In this document: positions 24,377-34,504 of the stretch, piece after piece
How the letters are laid out: each line of letters opens with the position of its first letter
Numbering within the stretch: position 1 is the first letter of the stretch
Source: Azoarcus indigens
Lineage (GTDB): Bacteria > Pseudomonadota > Gammaproteobacteria > Burkholderiales > Rhodocyclaceae
Assembly (NCBI RefSeq): GCF_004361735.1
Contig: NZ_SNVV01000034.1
Coordinates: forward strand, 1 to 38,838
Length of the DNA: 38,838 nucleotides
Direction: 5' to 3'
Program-made: the position numbers and the translations under genes
Notes under the pieces: model-generated
Databases searched by the model: none
Told to the model about the DNA's origin: nothing
Seen by the model: only the letters and a program-made list of their open reading frames with translations

Positions 24377-26440
24377 ATGGAAGAACTGTTGTCGGAATTC
24401 AAGGTGGCCGAGGGGGACCAGATTGCCCCCTGGGTCCGCCTGGTGGACCACCTGCGGCCGCGCCGTGCCAGCCGGCCGGACGAAGCGGCGGAGAAGCTGC
24501 GCGCCCTCACCCACCTGCTGTCCCGCCGGCCTGACCTGGCGGAACCGATGTGCGAAGCGCTGCTGCGGCTGTTCCGTGAGCGCAAACAGGTTTCGCTTTA
24601 CGTGTCATCCGGCCTGCTGCCCTCCACCGGCTTCTTCTCCGAGACCGCCAGACGGATTGCCGACCGGGTGCTGCCCAATGTGATCGATACCGCCTACATG
24701 AAAGACGTGCTGGCGGCGGTCTTTCACCGCAGCGACGACGAGTTGTGGGTCAATGCCCTCAGCGACGAGCTGTGGCTGGACTTCCTGCAGACGCTGCTGA
24801 CCGCGCCCAAGTCGCCGTCCCCTGCGTCCGGAGAACGGGAACTGCCGCCGGTCATGGACGAACTCATCGAAGCGTTACGGGTGCTGTCCTTCCACGTCTC
24901 CGCCATCGGGCTGGACCCGGAGTTGGTACGGGTGGAACCCGACCTGGAGGAGTACGAATCCCCCTTCCTCGCCCAGAACGCGGAGCTGCTGGCCTACCTC
25001 GACCAGTACCGTGACCATTGGCGCCGCATCACCACCGAGCCGGCCGACGGCAAGCACCTGCGCGTCATGCTCGACCAGTGCGACGAAGTCCTACAGCGGG
25101 TACGCCGCCGGGCGACCAAGCTGGGCACCAGCCTCACCCTCACCTTCAAGCTGGAGCGCCTGCGCCAACATCTGGAGCGCATCGCCGAATTGCTGCGCCT
25201 GCTGGACACCCTGCGCGAGCAAGAGGACATCCGCGGCGCCCTGCCGCGCATCATTCCACTGTTCAAGGCGCTGGTCCGCGCCGAGTGCCGGCGCAACCGG
25301 CTGTCGGACTACTGGGGCCAGAACGTGGAGTTGCTATCGCTACGGATGACCGAAAGCGCCAGCAAGACCGGCGAGCGCTACATCACCGCCACCCGCGGCG
25401 AGTACTTCGGCATGATGGGTTCGGCTGCGCTGGGCGGTGTCATCATCGCCTGCATGGCCGCGCTCAAGATCGTGTTCAGCCGCCAGGGCATGGCGCCACT
25501 GAACGAGGCGCTGGCCTTCTGCCTCAACTACGGCCTGGGTTTCGTGCTCATCCACATGGTGGGCGGCACCGTTGCCACCAAGCAGCCGGCGATGACCGCC
25601 AACGCCATCGCCGCCTCCATCGGCGAAGCCCGCGGCAAGAGCCGCGACCTGGAGAATCTCGCCGACCTCATCGCCCGCACGGTGCGCAGCCAGATCGCCG
25701 CCATCCTCGGCAACGTCGGCATTGCCATTCCGCTGGCGATCTGCCTCGGCCTGCTCATCCAGGCCATGACCGGCGAGCCTTTCGTCGATACGGAGAAAGC
25801 CAGCCACCTGCTGCATGACGCCGACCCACGCAGCGGCGCGCTGTTCTTCGCCGCCGTGGCCGGCGTATGCCTCTTCCTCTCCGGCCTGATTGCCGGCTAT
25901 TACGACAACCTCTCCGCCTACAACCGCATCCCAGAACGCCTGCGGCAGTTGCGCAGACCGCGCCGCCTGTTGGGCGAAGCCCGCATGGAGCGCATCGCGC
26001 GTTACGTGGAGAACAACCTCGGCGCGTTGGCTGGCAACTTCTTCTTCGGCTTCCTGCTCGGCGGCGCCACCGCGCTGGGCATGCTGTTCGGCCTGCCGCT
26101 GGACATCCGCCACATCGCCTTCTCCTCGGCCTACGTGGGCTACGCGGCTGCCGGCAGCGAATTCACGCTGCCATTGCAGACAGTGGGCATCGCCCTGCTG
26201 GGCGTATTGCTGATCGGGGTGGTCAACCTGACGGTGAGCTTCGCCCTGACCCTGAATGTGGCGATGCGCGCCCGCCACATCACCTTCGCCCAGCGCCGCA
26301 CCCTGGGCCGCCTGCTGCTCAAGCGCGTGCTCACCCGCCCGCAGGACTTCCTGCTGCCCCCGCGGAGCCGAGCCAAACCGAGCGAGCCCACGGAAAGCAC
26401 CACCGCCGACCCGCTTGGACCGCAGCCGCCAAAAGGCTAG
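24377..26440 (+). CDS. Gcr/COG4389-type membrane protein (annotated as site-specific recombinase)
   Basis: This 687-residue protein matches the family labelled 'site-specific recombinase' (Gcr, PF10136) in Neisseria and beta-proteobacteria. The N-terminal 340 residues are helical and charged, with KQVSLYVSSGLLPSTGFFSETARRIADRVLPN near 68. The second half contains about six hydrophobic segments (GSAALGGVIIACMAAL, GLGFVLIHMVGGTVATKQPAMTANAIA, IAAILGNVGIAIPLAICLGLLI, GALFFAAVAGVCLFLSGLIAGYYDN, NFFFGFLLGGATALGMLFG, TVGIALLGVLLIGVVNLTVSFALTL). I see no recombinase catalytic motif, so an inner-membrane role seems more likely than recombination. GAGGATACGA precedes the ATG. The tRNA-Arg promoter begins inside its last codons. 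Confidence 0.85.
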   Translation: MEELLSEFKVAEGDQIAPWVRLVDHLRPRRASRPDEAAEKLRALTHLLSRRPDLAEPMCEALLRLFRERKQVSLYVSSGLLPSTGFFSETARRIADRVLPNVIDTAYMKDVLAAVFHRSDDELWVNALSDELWLDFLQTLLTAPKSPSPASGERELPPVMDELIEALRVLSFHVSAIGLDPELVRVEPDLEEYESPFLAQNAELLAYLDQYRDHWRRITTEPADGKHLRVMLDQCDEVLQRVRRRATKLGTSLTLTFKLERLRQHLERIAELLRLLDTLREQEDIRGALPRIIPLFKALVRAECRRNRLSDYWGQNVELLSLRMTESASKTGERYITATRGEYFGMMGSAALGGVIIACMAALKIVFSRQGMAPLNEALAFCLNYGLGFVLIHMVGGTVATKQPAMTANAIAASIGEARGKSRDLENLADLIARTVRSQIAAILGNVGIAIPLAICLGLLIQAMTGEPFVDTEKASHLLHDADPRSGALFFAAVAGVCLFLSGLIAGYYDNLSAYNRIPERLRQLRRPRRLLGEARMERIARYVENNLGALAGNFFFGFLLGGATALGMLFGLPLDIRHIAFSSAYVGYAAAGSEFTLPLQTVGIALLGVLLIGVVNLTVSFALTLNVAMRARHITFAQRRTLGRLLLKRVLTRPQDFLLPPRSRAKPSEPTESTTADPLGPQPPKG

Positions 26441-26443
26441 AAT
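26415..26443 (+). promoter_or_regulatory. Sigma-70 promoter of tRNA-Arg
   Basis: TTGGAC (26415-26420) and TAGAAT (26438-26443) are 17 bases apart. The -10 shares its first three bases with the TAG stop of the gcr-like gene. Transcription would begin around 26450, just ahead of the mature tRNA. Confidence 0.65.
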
Positions 26444-26452
26444 GCCGCCCGC

Positions 26453-26527
26453 CTCTCCGTAGTTCAATGGATAGAACGAGCGCCTCCTAAGCGCTAGATC
26501 TGGGTTCGATTCCCGGCGGGGGGACCA
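26453..26527 (+). tRNA. tRNA-Arg (anticodon CCU)
   Basis: The 75-base sequence folds as a cloverleaf. The acceptor stem CTCTCCG/CGGGGGG includes two T-G wobbles. The D stem is GTTC/GAAC. The anticodon stem AGCGC/GCGCT holds the loop CTCCTAA with anticodon CCT. The T arm is CTGGG-TTCGATT-CCCGG, followed by discriminator A and an encoded CCA (26525-26527). CCU reads the rare Arg codon AGG. The 3' end of such tRNAs often serves as an integration site, and decayed foreign-looking DNA follows. Confidence 0.95.
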
Positions 26528-26793
26528 AGACAAGGCGCCAGCAACGGTGCAACTTCTGAAGGCGCCAGCCGACATCGCCCTAGGGGCACCCCACTTTCGG
26601 GGGAAATGCAGGATTCGACTCGCCAGCAGCCGCTCGGCAGCCACTACATCGTTCCGGCGACTCCCGCCTCTCGCATTCCTTCGCAGCTAGAGCCCCTGCA
26701 CAAGGAAGCAGCCCTGTCCTCCAGGGAAGCGCATGGCCCGTCAGCAAGGCCGCGCTGCGGCGCTGGCCCGCGGGAACGGCAGAACCGACCTTC
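26528..26793. other. Non-coding stretch between tRNA-Arg and the catalase remnant
   Basis: No convincing gene is seen on either strand. A 9-base direct repeat GGCGCCAGC occurs at 26534-26542 and 26561-26569, just after the tRNA. The stretch may be the scrambled C-terminal part of the catalase pseudogene, but I could not align it. Confidence 0.5.
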
Positions 26794-27157
26794 GGTGAGG
26801 TTGATCAGGCGTTCGTAGATGATCTTGGCCTGGGCCTCGGCAGCGATGTTCGAACGCAGGTCACAGGCGGGATCGCCCAGGGATCGGTGCAAGTCGCAGT
26901 CCAGGGTACGCCGGCGGAATTCATCAGGACGCCCCGGCGCCCTACAGCACCTGGGTCACATGGCCGTTGTCGCCGGCCATGATGGAGCGATAGAGCTCGC
27001 CCTCCTCCTCGGTCACCTCCACAAACTTGCCCTTGGCCCGTTTGTTGGGCATGACCACGACGCTACCGATGGCCTCGAACTGGGACAGCTCTTCGGTGGC
27101 GATATCCATCAGCATGCCCTTCCGTCCCCGAGTCATCCTCCGCCCCTGCGGCTCCAA
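26794..27157 (-). pseudogene. Manganese catalase fragment, broken by a stop and frameshifts
   Basis: Three pieces of a non-haem manganese catalase can be read in order on the minus strand but not in one frame. First, 27157-26942 holds GRKGMLMDIATEELSQFEAIGSVV and ELYRSIMAGDNGHVTQVL, then an in-frame TAG where the family has Tyr (VLYGGG). Second, 26921-26895 reads NSAGVPWTA in another frame. Third, 26880-26794 reads LGDPACDLRSNIAAEAQAKI and IYERLINLT, which matches the second metal-binding helix of the family. The N-terminal 60 residues and the C-terminal half are missing or unreadable. An active enzyme would disproportionate hydrogen peroxide with a di-manganese site. The gene is clearly dead here. 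It sits beside tRNA-Arg, so loss after horizontal arrival is possible. Confidence 0.82.
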
Positions 27158-27269
27158 GACTTACCGGAAGGTGGCAAGAACTGCACGAAAACGGGGCTGC
27201 CGCGGAGCGAGGCGGCAAGGGAAAGCCACTCCACCCGGCACGGAGGCTGCACCAGGGCCCCCCGGCGAT

Positions 27270-28052
27270 CTACTTCGCGCTATCCAGCAGCGCTCTCAGA
27301 TGTTCCACCGGTATCGCATAGGTGATGCCAGACGGGTCGCTCAACACGCTTTCTTTGGTGGATTTGACGAACACCATGTTCACTACGCCGACTACCGCGC
27401 CCGACTCCGGGTCGAACAGTGGGCTGCCGCTGTTTCCGGGATAGGCGGTGGCATCCAGTTGATAGACGCGGAAAACGTCACCGGAGAGGCGGCGGATCAA
27501 TGCCGGATTCAGCGCCCGGGAATTGGCCTGCGGAATGCCGATAGGGGTGATGGCCGAGACGATGCCGCGGTGGGTCACCGGCGTCATGCCCAGCACATTG
27601 CCGATGGGAAAGCCGGTGAAGGCGATCTCCTGCCCTTCGCGCACCGAATGCTCAGGCGCGAGTGGCAAGGCGGGCAGCGCCTCGCCATCCATGCGCAGCA
27701 GCGCAAGGTCGGCATTGCGGTCCACCGCCACGCGGGACGCCGGCCGCATATGGCTCACCTGCTCATCCCCCGGCAGCACGACGACCAGCATTTCCATCTG
27801 TTCGGTGGCCAGCTTCTCCGGCAGCACATGCTCGTTGGTGGCAATCAGGCGGCCATTGCCCACGGCAAAGCCAGTGCCGAGAAAGCGGAAGGCCGGGCTG
27901 CGCGTGCGTTGATAGGTGCCCACCCCGACGACCGAGGCCTTGATACGCGGAATCGCATCCACCAGATCCGCGCGCACCGGCTGCGTCAAGAAGCCTGACA
28001 GCAGCACCCCGGCCCCGAGAAGCAGGGCCCGTCGCCGAACACTGTTGATCAA
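27270..28052 (-). CDS. Secreted trypsin-like serine protease (HtrA-like fold, no PDZ)
   Basis: The 260-residue protein begins with a signal peptide (RRRALLLGAGVLLSGFLTQPVRA, cleavage after about residue 28), so it should act in the periplasm or outside. The chymotrypsin-fold catalytic triad is visible: His in ATNEHVLP, Asp in VDRNADLALLRM and Ser in AYPGNSGSPLFD. A C-terminal IPVEHLRALL closes the fold, and no PDZ domain follows. The start codon is a TTG that overlaps the stop of the lytic transglycosylase gene (TTGA), so the two are translationally coupled. As the last gene of the prs/EPS block it may trim surface or matrix proteins. That role is inferred from place. Confidence 0.87.
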   Translation of the reverse strand: MINSVRRRALLLGAGVLLSGFLTQPVRADLVDAIPRIKASVVGVGTYQRTRSPAFRFLGTGFAVGNGRLIATNEHVLPEKLATEQMEMLVVVLPGDEQVSHMRPASRVAVDRNADLALLRMDGEALPALPLAPEHSVREGQEIAFTGFPIGNVLGMTPVTHRGIVSAITPIGIPQANSRALNPALIRRLSGDVFRVYQLDATAYPGNSGSPLFDPESGAVVGVVNMVFVKSTKESVLSDPSGITYAIPVEHLRALLDSAK

Positions 28053-28963
28053 AGCGTATCCCCGGCAACCAGGACGGCAGGAAAGGCGGCACTAGGTGCG
28101 ACGACCCTGGCGTCGTAGGGATGGCGTTGGTGACGGACGAAACTCAGGATGCGTTGCACGTACATTTTCGTTTCCGGATAGGGTGGCACGCCCCGGTACT
28201 TGTCCACCGCACCCTCCCCTGCGTTGTAGCCGGCCGCGACCAAGGCGATGTCGCCGCGAAAGTAGGCCAGCAACCAGCGCAGGTAGGCCAACCCTCCCTT
28301 GATGTTCTCCTCCGCGTCGTACGGCCGCTTCACATTGAAGCGCTCCGCCGTCTCCGGGATGAGCTGCATGACGCCCATCGCGCTCTTGGGCGACAGCGCG
28401 GCGGGATTCAGGTTGGACTCGGTGAGCGCGATCGCCAGTGCGAAGCGCGGCTGTATCCCGTATTCGCCAGCATGCTGCACTAGCAAGCGGGCAATCCGCT
28501 GCCGCTCCAGCGGCAAAGCGTCGATGACGTCATCGACACGTGATTCGGCCAGCAGCAGCTCCGGCGGCGTCAGCAAGCAGTCTGGTGTCGCGCCGGTGTA
28601 CGGCCCGGTGAAGCGCATCAGGCGCTCGGACTGGGTATTGCCCAGGAAGGCCGCCATGGCGAACAGCGTGCCGGCGTACTCGTCGTTCCGCTCCAGCCCG
28701 CGCCCGTTGGCGTACATCCAGCCCAGTGCATGCATTGCCTCCGCATCGCCCAGCCGGGCCGCCTCGCAATACAGCGCAGCGGCACGCGAAGCATCGCGGG
28801 GCATGCCTTCGCCATGCTCGTAACGGACGGCAAGGTCGGCGAGATAACGCGCGTGCAGGGCAAAGGCCTTGGCGATGGCTTCGTCGTCTGCCGCACAGCC
28901 GGATTGCAGCCAGAGCGCGAGGGCGGCACCGCCAAAGGCAAGCCGCCACTTGCGTCTATCCAT
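28049..28963 (-). CDS. Sel1-repeat lytic transglycosylase
   Basis: Starting at the ATG at 28963, the protein has 304 residues. A short signal peptide (MDRRKWRLAFGGAALALWLQSGCA) is followed by Sel1/TPR-like repeats (YEHGEGMPRDASRAAALYCEAARLGDAEAMHALGWMYANGRGLERND, about 45-95). A C-terminal SLT domain then shows IALTESNLNPAALSPKSAMGVMQLIPETAERF with the catalytic Glu and YNAGEGAV. Such enzymes cleave the peptidoglycan glycan backbone with anhydromuramyl ends. An ATG five codons upstream (28978) is possible but gives a worse signal peptide. The Cys near residue 23 is not in a normal lipobox. The gene overlaps the protease by four bases. Lytic transglycosylases often accompany envelope-spanning export systems. 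Confidence 0.88.
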   Translation of the reverse strand: MDRRKWRLAFGGAALALWLQSGCAADDEAIAKAFALHARYLADLAVRYEHGEGMPRDASRAAALYCEAARLGDAEAMHALGWMYANGRGLERNDEYAGTLFAMAAFLGNTQSERLMRFTGPYTGATPDCLLTPPELLLAESRVDDVIDALPLERQRIARLLVQHAGEYGIQPRFALAIALTESNLNPAALSPKSAMGVMQLIPETAERFNVKRPYDAEENIKGGLAYLRWLLAYFRGDIALVAAGYNAGEGAVDKYRGVPPYPETKMYVQRILSFVRHQRHPYDARVVAPSAAFPAVLVAGDTL

Positions 28964-29005
28964 GCAGTTCCAGCCCATGAGCCTGGACGCGCGCGACAGA
29001 CCGGA

Positions 29006-30286
<1,281 letters not shown>

Positions 30287-30332
30287 GACAACAATCCTTT
30301 CAAAGCAATAGGCGTTATTCGTTGATCTGCGA

Positions 30333-33143
30333 TCAGAGCGTCTTGGCCAGCTCCCGCGCTTCGGCCTGCAGGGGCGAGCCGTCCTTGGCAGTGGCCAGCA
30401 AGGTATCGATTTCTTTCTTCGCCTCGTCCTTGCGACCAACCTTCGCATAGGCCTTCGCCAGGTTCAGCCGCAGCTGAGCCAGATCCGGCGCCAAGGAAAC
30501 CGCCTTGGCCAGCTTGGCGATGCCGGCATCCTGCTTGCCGACATTGATCTCGATGTTGCCGACCGTGTCCAGCACCACCGGGTTGTTCGGCTCGGCGGCC
30601 AGGGCCCGCTCCGCATAAGCCAGCGCGGCCGGGTCCTTGATCTCGTTAGCCACCCAAGCGAGGTTGTTCAGAATCAGGACGTTGTCCGGCGCCACTTCCA
30701 GCATGCTCTTGAAGTGCCTCGCTGCTTCGGCATAACGGCGCTCGGACAAGGCGGTTTCACCCAGGTAGCCCAGCACGGTGAGGTCGCGCGGGTGAGTGGC
30801 AAGCCAGGCGGAGGTGACCTTGTCCGCCTCCGCCTTCCGGCCTGCGCGGCTCAGCGCGGAATGCAGCTTGTTCACCACTTCCGCACTCTGGCCCTGATCG
30901 AAAGCACGGCGATACGCGGCCGCAGCCTCGGTCCACTGGTTTGCGCTCATGCGCACGTCGCCTTCCAGCAAGTAACCCAGCGGGTTGTCGGCATGCTGTT
31001 GCTGCATGCGCTTGGTCTGCGCCAAGGCGCCTTCCTGGTTACCGCTCTGCAGGCGCAGGGTAACCAGGCGCTGGGAAGCGAGCACGTGATCGCGCTGGAT
31101 CGCGAGCGCACGTTGCAGGCTTTGTTCCGCCCCTGTCAGATCGCCTGCCAGGCGCTGGGCCTCGGCCAGGTCCACCAAGGGACCGGGGGCCTGCTGCTGC
31201 AGCGAAACCAGCTTGGTGAAAGAGGAGATGGCCTGCTGCCGGTCGCCCGCGGCCAGTTGGGTGTGCGCCAGGACCTCCAACGCGGGGACATCGGCCGGGT
31301 TGGCCGTGACCGCGGTCTGGGCAATGCCCAGCGCCTTGTTCGGCTGCTGCATCCGCAAATGCTGCTGGATCAGGGCGATCTTCGGCCCGGTCGCGGCCGG
31401 CGCCACCGCGGCGGCCTTTTCCAGCGTGGCGAGCACTTCTGCCGCCGGCGAGCCGGTAGAGCGCTGCACCTCCGCGAGCGCGACCAAAGCGTCGCTGTTA
31501 CGCGGCTCCTGGGCGATAAGCTTCTCGTAGCGCGCCTTCGCTTCCGCCGGCTTCTTGTCCAGCAGGTCGAGCCGGACGAGGTTGGTGATCGCCGGCAGGT
31601 AGCTGGGTTGTATGGACACCGCCTTCTCGAAAGCCTGCCGGGCCTCGGCAAAGTCCTTCTTGGCCAGGAAGACGCCGCCCTTCAGGTTGTAGGTCTGCGG
31701 GTTGTTCGGCTCCTTGCGCTCCAGTTCCTTCTGCGCCACCAGCGCCTTGTCGTACTCGCCACGCCGCATGTGGGCGAACACCAGCGCCAGGTCCGCCTGG
31801 GCGGTGCTCTGATCGAGGCTGGAAGCCGCCTCCAGATCCGCGAAGGCGCCGTCGGTATCGCCACCCGCCATCTTCGCAACCCCCAGGCGGGCCCGGTTGG
31901 TCGCGTCGTTCGGCGATTTGGAAACTGCCCGGCTGAGGTAGGACTCGGCGGCGTCGAAATCGCCATTGGCGAGATAGACCTGCCCGGCCAGCGCCATCAG
32001 GCTGGCGTCCTCGCTCTGCTGCGCCTGCTGCAGCAAGGGCTGCAGGGCCTCCAGCGCCCGCGCGGACTCGCCGGAACCGAGGTAAGAAGCCACCAGCAGC
32101 CGGCGCGCCAGCGGCTGCTGAGGCGCCCGCTCCAGCACCTTGTTGAGGTGCGGACGGGCGGCAATATAGTCGTTCAACCGGACCAGGACGCTGCCGGCGA
32201 GCAGGTGGGCCGGCAGGTAATCCGGCGTGCCCTTGAGAACCAGCTGGACGCCGTTTCTCGCCTCTTGGAAACGGCCTTCACGGAAATCGACGAAGGCCTG
32301 CAGGTAGCGGGTGGACGGGTGGGCCGGTGCGGCCTTCTTCATCGCCGCCAGCCTTTCCTTGGCCTCGTCCAGCTTGTTCATGCTGAGCAACAGCGAAACC
32401 AGTCTGAAGTGATAGGAAAGCGCGCTGGGCCGGGCTGCAACTGCGGCATCCAGAGCCGCCACCGCCTCATCCGGGCGTCGCTCCGCGAGCCAGGTCTCGG
32501 CCAGCAAAGCATGCGCCTCCGGGGCGCCGGGCTCCTGCTTGGCAACGGTTTCGGCCTCAGCCCTGGCGCCGACGATGTCGCCACCGGCCAGCCGCGTCCG
32601 CCCGAGGCCAATGCGCGCCGGATAGACCGAGGCATCCGCCGCCAGAGCGGCTTCATATGCGTTCCTGGCCGCGGCGATATCGCCCTTGGCCATGCGGGCA
32701 TCGCCGACGGCGGCAAGCAGGCGGGCCTGAGCGCCGGCCTCGGGCAGCTTGCGCTCGCCGTAGCTCTTCAGCACGCCGTCGAAATCACCGCTGCGCAACA
32801 AGGCTCTTGCCAGCTCCGGCGCCACCGCATCGGAGGAGTAGCCCAGTTCCTCGGCGCGCTTCAACTCTTTCACTGCAGCGAAAGCATCGCCCTGCTCCAG
32901 ATAGACCTTGCCGAGCAGATAGCGGGCTTCTGCCAGATCTGCGTCCTCCAGCAGCGCATTCTTCAGCTGGATGCCCGCCGCGTTGTAGTCCTTCTTCTCA
33001 AGGTAAGTCTTGGCCGAAGCAACCATGGCCTGCGGGTCGTCCCCGCACCCCGCCAGCAAGGCCACCGAGAGGCAAGCCGCGGCGACGGCACCGCCGAGCG
33101 AGGGATGCCTGCGCAGGGCACGCCCGGAACGTTGCGAACGCAT
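30333..33143 (-). CDS. prsT: PrsT-type TPR-repeat lipoprotein of the PEP-CTERM system
   Basis: From the ATG at 33143 the protein has 936 residues, close to the usual 900 of the PEP-CTERM-associated TPR lipoproteins. It has a lipoprotein signal (SVALLAGC, lipidated Cys33) and then about twenty TPR-like repeats filling the rest, for example YLEKKDYNAAGIQLKNALLEDADLAEARYLLGKVYLEQGD. Such a solenoid would lie in the periplasm under the outer or inner membrane and bind other proteins. A TTG two codons earlier is open, but AGGAG spacing favours the ATG. It starts two bases after the prsR stop. The function is unproven; the family occurs with exosortase and the PrsK/PrsR pair. Confidence 0.9.
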   Translation of the reverse strand: MRSQRSGRALRRHPSLGGAVAAACLSVALLAGCGDDPQAMVASAKTYLEKKDYNAAGIQLKNALLEDADLAEARYLLGKVYLEQGDAFAAVKELKRAEELGYSSDAVAPELARALLRSGDFDGVLKSYGERKLPEAGAQARLLAAVGDARMAKGDIAAARNAYEAALAADASVYPARIGLGRTRLAGGDIVGARAEAETVAKQEPGAPEAHALLAETWLAERRPDEAVAALDAAVAARPSALSYHFRLVSLLLSMNKLDEAKERLAAMKKAAPAHPSTRYLQAFVDFREGRFQEARNGVQLVLKGTPDYLPAHLLAGSVLVRLNDYIAARPHLNKVLERAPQQPLARRLLVASYLGSGESARALEALQPLLQQAQQSEDASLMALAGQVYLANGDFDAAESYLSRAVSKSPNDATNRARLGVAKMAGGDTDGAFADLEAASSLDQSTAQADLALVFAHMRRGEYDKALVAQKELERKEPNNPQTYNLKGGVFLAKKDFAEARQAFEKAVSIQPSYLPAITNLVRLDLLDKKPAEAKARYEKLIAQEPRNSDALVALAEVQRSTGSPAAEVLATLEKAAAVAPAATGPKIALIQQHLRMQQPNKALGIAQTAVTANPADVPALEVLAHTQLAAGDRQQAISSFTKLVSLQQQAPGPLVDLAEAQRLAGDLTGAEQSLQRALAIQRDHVLASQRLVTLRLQSGNQEGALAQTKRMQQQHADNPLGYLLEGDVRMSANQWTEAAAAYRRAFDQGQSAEVVNKLHSALSRAGRKAEADKVTSAWLATHPRDLTVLGYLGETALSERRYAEAARHFKSMLEVAPDNVLILNNLAWVANEIKDPAALAYAERALAAEPNNPVVLDTVGNIEINVGKQDAGIAKLAKAVSLAPDLAQLRLNLAKAYAKVGRKDEAKKEIDTLLATAKDGSPLQAEARELAKTL

Positions 33144-33145
33144 GC

Positions 33146-34504
33146 TCAACTCTCCTTCTTCAAACCGAAGCGATTCATGAGGTCATAAAGCGACGGCCGG
33201 CTGATGCCCAGCACCTCGGCCGCCTTGACGATGTTGCCATTGGTCCGCGCCAGCGCACGCACCACCGCGCGCCGCTCCGCCTCGTCGCGGACGTGACGCA
33301 GATTCAGATGCTCCAGGTCCTCTTCAGCAGAAGCCAGGCCGAGGTCATCCGCGGTGACGCGATTCTCGTCGGCCATGATGACCGCCCGCTTCAGGCAATT
33401 CTCGAGCTCACGCACATTGCCCGGCCAGGGATGCGCCTCTATGGCCGCGAGCGCATCTTCGGCCAGGTGCAGCGTGCCGCGGCCGTTCTCCTTGGCGAAG
33501 CGCTGGACGAAGGCGTGCGCCAGCAGCATTGCGTCGCCCTCGCGCTCCCGCAGGGGCGGAATGTCGATGACGATCTCCGCCAGGCGGTAATAGAGGTCTT
33601 CACGGAAAGCACCGGCCTGTATCTGGGCCTTGAGATCGCGGTGGGTGGCGCACACCACCCGGACATTCACCGGAATTTCCTCCCGTCCGCCGATGCGCTC
33701 CACCACCCGCTCCTGCAGGAAGCGCAGCAGTTTGGCCTGCAGCGGCATCGGCAGATCACCAATTTCATCGAGGAACAGCGTGCCCTTGTTGGCGGTTTCG
33801 ATCTTCCCAGGGGTTTGCTTCACTGCACCGGTGAAGGCGCCTTTCTCGTAGCCGAACAGTTCGCTTTCAAGCAGCGTCTCAGGAATGGCCGCGCAGTTGA
33901 TGGCGACGAAACGCTCCTTGGCCCGCGGAGAAAGCGCATGCAGCCCACGAGCCAGCACTTCCTTGCCGGTACCGCTTTCGCCGAGCAGGGCCACGGTAAC
34001 GGAGGCCGAGGCCACCTTCTCCACCGTGCGGCACACCTTGAGCATCATCGGATCGCGCGTCAGCAGGCCAGCGAGCGCGCTTCCCTGGTGGGCCTTCAAC
34101 CGCACATTCTCCTGCTGCAGGTCGTAGAGCCGGAAAGCGCGCTCTATCGTCAGCGTCAGCAGTTCTGGCTCGAAGGGCTTGGCAAAGAAATCGTAGGCTC
34201 CCATGCCCACCGCACGCACCGCGTTCTCGCGGTCGTGCTGCCCGGTAAGCACGATGACGCGGGTATCCGGTGCCAGCGCGAGGATCTCGCCAAGCAGGCG
34301 GAAGCCCTCGGTAACGTCGTCGGGCGCCGGCGGCAACCCGAGGTCCATGGTGACGACAGCCGGCTCATGCCTGCGCAGTTGGGCCAGCGCGCTCTCGCGA
34401 TCGTCGGCGACGACCGTCTCGAACGCATCGAAGGCCCACCTCATCTGCTTCTGCAGCGCCGGGTCATCCTCGATGATCAACAGCGTGCGAGGCTTATCCG
34501 ACAT
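33146..34504 (-). CDS. prsR: PrsR sigma-54-dependent response regulator
   Basis: The 452-residue protein has the full NtrC-type plan. The receiver domain (1-120) has phospho-acceptor Asp54 in VVTMDLGLPP and Lys in FFAKPFEPE. The AAA+ domain (about 145-385) has Walker A GESGTGKE, the sigma-54-binding loop GAFTGA, Walker B GTLFLDEIGD, and RxDLYYRL with the arginine finger region. A C-terminal Fis-type helix-turn-helix (NGNIVKAAEVLGISRPSLYDLMNRFGL) binds DNA. It should act only on sigma-54 promoters. It overlaps prsK by 11 bases, so the kinase and regulator are co-translated. PrsR is known in the PEP-CTERM family as partner of PrsK. A good sigma-54 promoter lies before the PEP-CTERM gene at 12937-12952. 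Confidence 0.96.
   Translation of the reverse strand: MSDKPRTLLIIEDDPALQKQMRWAFDAFETVVADDRESALAQLRRHEPAVVTMDLGLPPAPDDVTEGFRLLGEILALAPDTRVIVLTGQHDRENAVRAVGMGAYDFFAKPFEPELLTLTIERAFRLYDLQQENVRLKAHQGSALAGLLTRDPMMLKVCRTVEKVASASVTVALLGESGTGKEVLARGLHALSPRAKERFVAINCAAIPETLLESELFGYEKGAFTGAVKQTPGKIETANKGTLFLDEIGDLPMPLQAKLLRFLQERVVERIGGREEIPVNVRVVCATHRDLKAQIQAGAFREDLYYRLAEIVIDIPPLREREGDAMLLAHAFVQRFAKENGRGTLHLAEDALAAIEAHPWPGNVRELENCLKRAVIMADENRVTADDLGLASAEEDLEHLNLRHVRDEAERRAVVRALARTNGNIVKAAEVLGISRPSLYDLMNRFGLKKES

Noticed and set aside
27255-27272. Possible att repeat of the tRNA-Arg 3' end near the protease stop
   Set aside because: Only a GGGGGG run and a few flanking bases are shared on the opposite strand; that is too little to call an attachment site, and no integrase is present.
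30714-33188. An 824-codon plus-strand frame opposite prsT
   Set aside because: It mirrors the TPR repeats of prsT codon by codon and shows no ribosome site or domain; it is a shadow. The same holds for the long frames at 22406-24367 and 28730-30325.
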